Below are positions 61,641 through 64,000 of a stretch of DNA of 64,000 nucleotides, piece by piece. Source of the DNA: Botrimarina hoheduenensis (GTDB taxonomy: Bacteria > Planctomycetota > Planctomycetia > Pirellulales > Lacipirellulaceae); assembly GCF_007859815.1 (NCBI RefSeq), contig NZ_SJPH01000009.1:62001-126000 (forward strand). The letters are read 5' to 3'. The position numbers and the translations under genes were made by a program. The notes under the pieces are model-generated. The model made no database searches, was not told the DNA's origin, and worked only from the letters and a program-made list of their open reading frames with translations. Position 1 is the stretch's first letter, and each line of letters starts with the position of its first letter.

Positions 61641-63659
61641 TTAGCGTGCCACGCCCAGCGGGCTGAACACAACGTACAGCGCTAGTGTCAACAGCACGCA
61701 AATAATCCCCGCTGTCTTGGCCCCCTTCGATTCGTCCAGATTGATCTGGGTCTTGGTCTCGAAGACGATGGGCTCGGCAAGCGGGGCCAGCTTGGTTGCC
61801 GCCGCCATCATCGCAACGCATAGCGCGAAGACAATCGCCATGCGGTTTAAGAACTGGATTTCGGGGGCGATGTATTTGAGGCCCGCGTAGCAAACGATGC
61901 TGGTCAACAGGCCCATCGTGCCCGCCCACCGCGGGCAACGCCGCAATAACAAACCGGTGATGAACACCGCCAAGATGCCGGGCGAGATCAGCCCCTGCGA
62001 TTCTTGGATGATGGCAAAGATTGAATTGGAAATGTTCGGGTCGCCCAGCAGCGGTGCGAGCCCACACGCGACGATCGCAAAGACAACCACCGCGATCCGG
62101 CCGGTCAGCACAATCGTTGCCTGCGACGCGTTCGGAGCGACGTGCTTCTGGAACAGATCGAGCGTGAAGATCGATGACGCGGCGTTCAGCATCGCCGGGA
62201 GTGAACTAACCACTGCCCCCAAAAGCGCAGCGAGCACGAAGCCGAGCATGCCCGTGTTCTTCGGCAGCATCGCCAGCAGCAAACCGAGAGCCGTATCGTA
62301 CTTGTAGGCCACGAGTGCTTCGGAGGTGGTCGCTAGCTTGGAGGACTTCGCTGCTTTGTCGACCACGGCGTTATAGCCGATGATCTCCTCCGCGAATTCG
62401 GGGTTGAGCGTGGCCCACACTTTGTCTTCTTTGTAGCTAAAGACCTGATGCTGAGCCGGCTTGATCTCGTCGTAATCTTTGCGAGAGATCGCCATCACGA
62501 GCGGGTTCTTGGGGAGCGTGGGCTTTTCGCTATCGTAAACCGAGACGAGGTAATCGGGCCCTTGATGGGAATCGAGTTCTTCCGGCTGAGCGTTATCCAG
62601 GATGCGTACGAAGCGCGTCTCGGGATTCGCTTTGGAGTAGAGGGCGATCGCTCCTGCCCGGTCGCCCCGCGCCTCCAGACGCATCTCTTCGTGAAAGAGG
62701 TTGAAGGCGATAATGCCCGGGATGACCACGACAAACGGAATGATGAGCTTAAGATAAGAAGCAAAGACAATTCCTTTTTGTCCCTGAGAAAGGCTCGAAG
62801 AACCCAGAGTGCGCTGAGTGATGTACTGGTTTAGGCCCCAATAGTAGAAGTTAGGGATCCACAGACCCAGCAGGAGCGCAGTCCAAGGAAGCACATGGTC
62901 GTCCTCGGGCAGAAACATGTTCAGACGGTTCGAGTTGAGGTCCATGAAGCGCTCGAACGCCCCCTTCTCGGGATCGAGCGTTAGAACTTCAACGGCTCCA
63001 CCGACGCCAACGGTGGCGGCTTCGGTTGCCGACCCGAGCCGATCGAACGCGAGCCACATGATCAGGGCACCGCCTAGGATCAGCGCCGAACCCTGCAGCA
63101 GGTCGGCCCACACCGATGCCTTTAATCCTCCGGCGACCACATAGACCATCGCGATCAGCGCGATCACGAGAGAGGGTTGCCACAGCTCAATGGTGTAGCC
63201 ATAGGTCTTACCGAGCGTCTGTACGGTCAATGCTCCCGAGTAAGTGACGGCACCGAGCAGCAACAGGTAGATCAAGACGGTCATCGCCGCCATGATCAGC
63301 CGGGCCCAGCCGTTGAAGCGGTACTCGAGAAACTCGGGGATTGTGTAGATGCCGGCCCGCAGGAAGTAGGGCAGAAAGCAGAACGCCACGACCACCAGGG
63401 TGACGGCGGCCATCCACTCGTAACTGGCGATCGCCAAGCCCACGTGGCTCGCGGCCGAGCCGCTCATGCCGACAAACTGCTCGGTGCTGATGTTCGCGGC
63501 GATCAGCGAGAAGCCGACCAGCCACCAGGTGAGCCCCCGACCGGCAAGAAAGAAATCTTGGGCGTCTTTTTCGCCGTCCGCTTCGCGGCTCTTCCACAGA
63601 CCAACGAACACAACCGAGGCGATAAACGCCACAAAGACTGCGATATCGACTGCGTTCAC
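61641..63659 (-). CDS. Sodium/sugar symporter of the SSS family (SGLT-like)
   Basis: A 672-aa transporter with a GTG start. After the first helix (IAVFVAFIASVVFVGLWKSRE) comes DFFLAGRGLTWWLVGFSLIAANISTEQFVGMSGSAA, which combines the FLAGR motif and the helix that in SGLT proteins binds Na+ and sugar. About fourteen segments follow, with a large soluble loop (about 330-440: KANPETRFVRILDNAQPEELDSHQG..., KPAQHQVFSYKEDK). The family is Na+-driven. The gene lies 160 bp downstream of the galactokinase on the same strand, so galactose or a related hexose is a reasonable substrate, but this is inferred from the neighbour. Confidence 0.9.
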   Translation of the reverse strand: MNAVDIAVFVAFIASVVFVGLWKSREADGEKDAQDFFLAGRGLTWWLVGFSLIAANISTEQFVGMSGSAASHVGLAIASYEWMAAVTLVVVAFCFLPYFLRAGIYTIPEFLEYRFNGWARLIMAAMTVLIYLLLLGAVTYSGALTVQTLGKTYGYTIELWQPSLVIALIAMVYVVAGGLKASVWADLLQGSALILGGALIMWLAFDRLGSATEAATVGVGGAVEVLTLDPEKGAFERFMDLNSNRLNMFLPEDDHVLPWTALLLGLWIPNFYYWGLNQYITQRTLGSSSLSQGQKGIVFASYLKLIIPFVVVIPGIIAFNLFHEEMRLEARGDRAGAIALYSKANPETRFVRILDNAQPEELDSHQGPDYLVSVYDSEKPTLPKNPLVMAISRKDYDEIKPAQHQVFSYKEDKVWATLNPEFAEEIIGYNAVVDKAAKSSKLATTSEALVAYKYDTALGLLLAMLPKNTGMLGFVLAALLGAVVSSLPAMLNAASSIFTLDLFQKHVAPNASQATIVLTGRIAVVVFAIVACGLAPLLGDPNISNSIFAIIQESQGLISPGILAVFITGLLLRRCPRWAGTMGLLTSIVCYAGLKYIAPEIQFLNRMAIVFALCVAMMAAATKLAPLAEPIVFETKTQINLDESKGAKTAGIICVLLTLALYVVFSPLGVAR

Positions 63660-63818
63660 GTCCGCCTGCCTAAGCTACGAGATGAGAGAAGAAGGAGTGT
63701 GAGGCACGAGGCGCTTCGCCCCTTGGTCGTTGACCTCGGCTGCCACGCTGCGAGGATTATGCCAAGGTCGGTTGGCCAAGGCTAGCCGATACGGTTTCCA
63801 CCGCCCGATTGCCGCCCG

Positions 63819-64000
63819 CTAGAGTCTGCGCGCGCCTTGGGCGGGGCGGGTGATGAACTGGGTTGAGCGCTGGCCGGTTTGGGCCGTGTAGCCCTCGGCG
63901 ATTGACTTGGCGATGCCCTCGGCGTCGGCCGTGCGAACAAGCGATACCGTGCAGCCGCCAAAGCCGCCGCCCGTCATGCGTGAGCCGTAGACGCCACCTT
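63819..64000 (-). CDS. galK: Galactokinase C terminus, cut by the window edge
   Basis: The last 59 codons and the stop of a GHMP kinase lie at the end of the window, read on the minus strand. The motif GSRMTGGGFGGCTVSLV is the third conserved motif of galactokinase and covers the glycine-rich part near the active site. The C-terminal end (GIAKSIAEGYTAQTGQRSTQFITRPAQGARRL) matches the family length after that motif. The N-terminal part and both earlier motifs are to the right, outside the window. Galactokinase makes galactose-1-phosphate from galactose and ATP (Leloir pathway). It precedes the Na+/sugar symporter gene on the same strand, suggesting that uptake and phosphorylation of the sugar are linked. 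Confidence 0.9.
   Translation of the reverse strand, partial: GGVYGSRMTGGGFGGCTVSLVRTADAEGIAKSIAEGYTAQTGQRSTQFITRPAQGARRL

Overview
The window looks like a chromosome of a planctomycete, probably of the Pirellulales/Lacipirellulaceae type. This is an inference from gene content: paired SSS symporters, several Gfo/Idh/MocA dehydrogenases, a NagB-PIG-L fusion, a RimK-RCK_C protein, a large LamG-repeat secreted protein, a kinase with zinc ribbons, and moderately high GC. It falls into two parts that meet at a tmRNA gene (minus strand, 24223-24597).

From position 1 to about 24223 lies the right-hand part of a mobile element integrated at the 3' end of ssrA. Its left end is not in the window. The first 5.6 kb is defence cargo. 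It holds the tail of a type I restriction specificity subunit, then a tightly overlapping four-gene set: a PRTase-like protein, an ORC/CDC6-like P-loop ATPase, an unrecognised protein and an N6-adenine-type DNA methyltransferase. Next comes plasmid-like backbone. A minus-strand operon (DNA-binding coiled-coil protein, TOPRIM protein, hyperbasic 65-aa protein, small protein) is divergent from a RepC-type replication initiator. Between them are a dense cluster of CTGACA/TGTCAG motifs and a repC leader that appears to encode a small antisense RNA. A TPR-CHAT protease and a 332-aa partner follow. The mobilisation genes are small membrane proteins, a VirD4/TraG coupling protein, accessory proteins and a MOBF relaxase-helicase. 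A HTH excisionase-like protein and a tyrosine integrase close the element; the last codons of the integrase run antisense into the tmRNA. No mating-pair-formation genes are visible, so this part looks like an integrative mobilisable element with its own replication initiator.

From about 24.6 kb to the end is ordinary chromosome. In order: a Ca2+/Na+ antiporter and an MFS permease; a tripartite MacAB-TolC-like exporter (27.6-34.2 kb); a carbohydrate and amino-sugar cluster (34.4-43.6 kb: isomerase/epimerase, three Gfo/Idh/MocA oxidoreductases, NagB-PIG-L, a secreted papain-fold-like protein, an SSS symporter); a SYLF protein; a Ser/Thr kinase with four zinc ribbons next to a PP2C phosphatase; a group with an osmotic/K+ flavour (AspA/AstE-like hydrolase, RimK-RCK_C, cation-chloride cotransporter, giant MscS channel); a fumarylacetoacetate hydrolase family enzyme; a 1539-aa LamG-repeat exoprotein; and a Na+/sugar symporter downstream of a galactokinase cut by the window edge.

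The best candidates for an under-described system are the PRTase/ATPase/unknown/methyltransferase operon (841-5609), the RepC control region (7.84-8.40 kb) and the TPR-CHAT pair (9.77-14.32 kb). All functional statements come from reading motifs; no database search was made.
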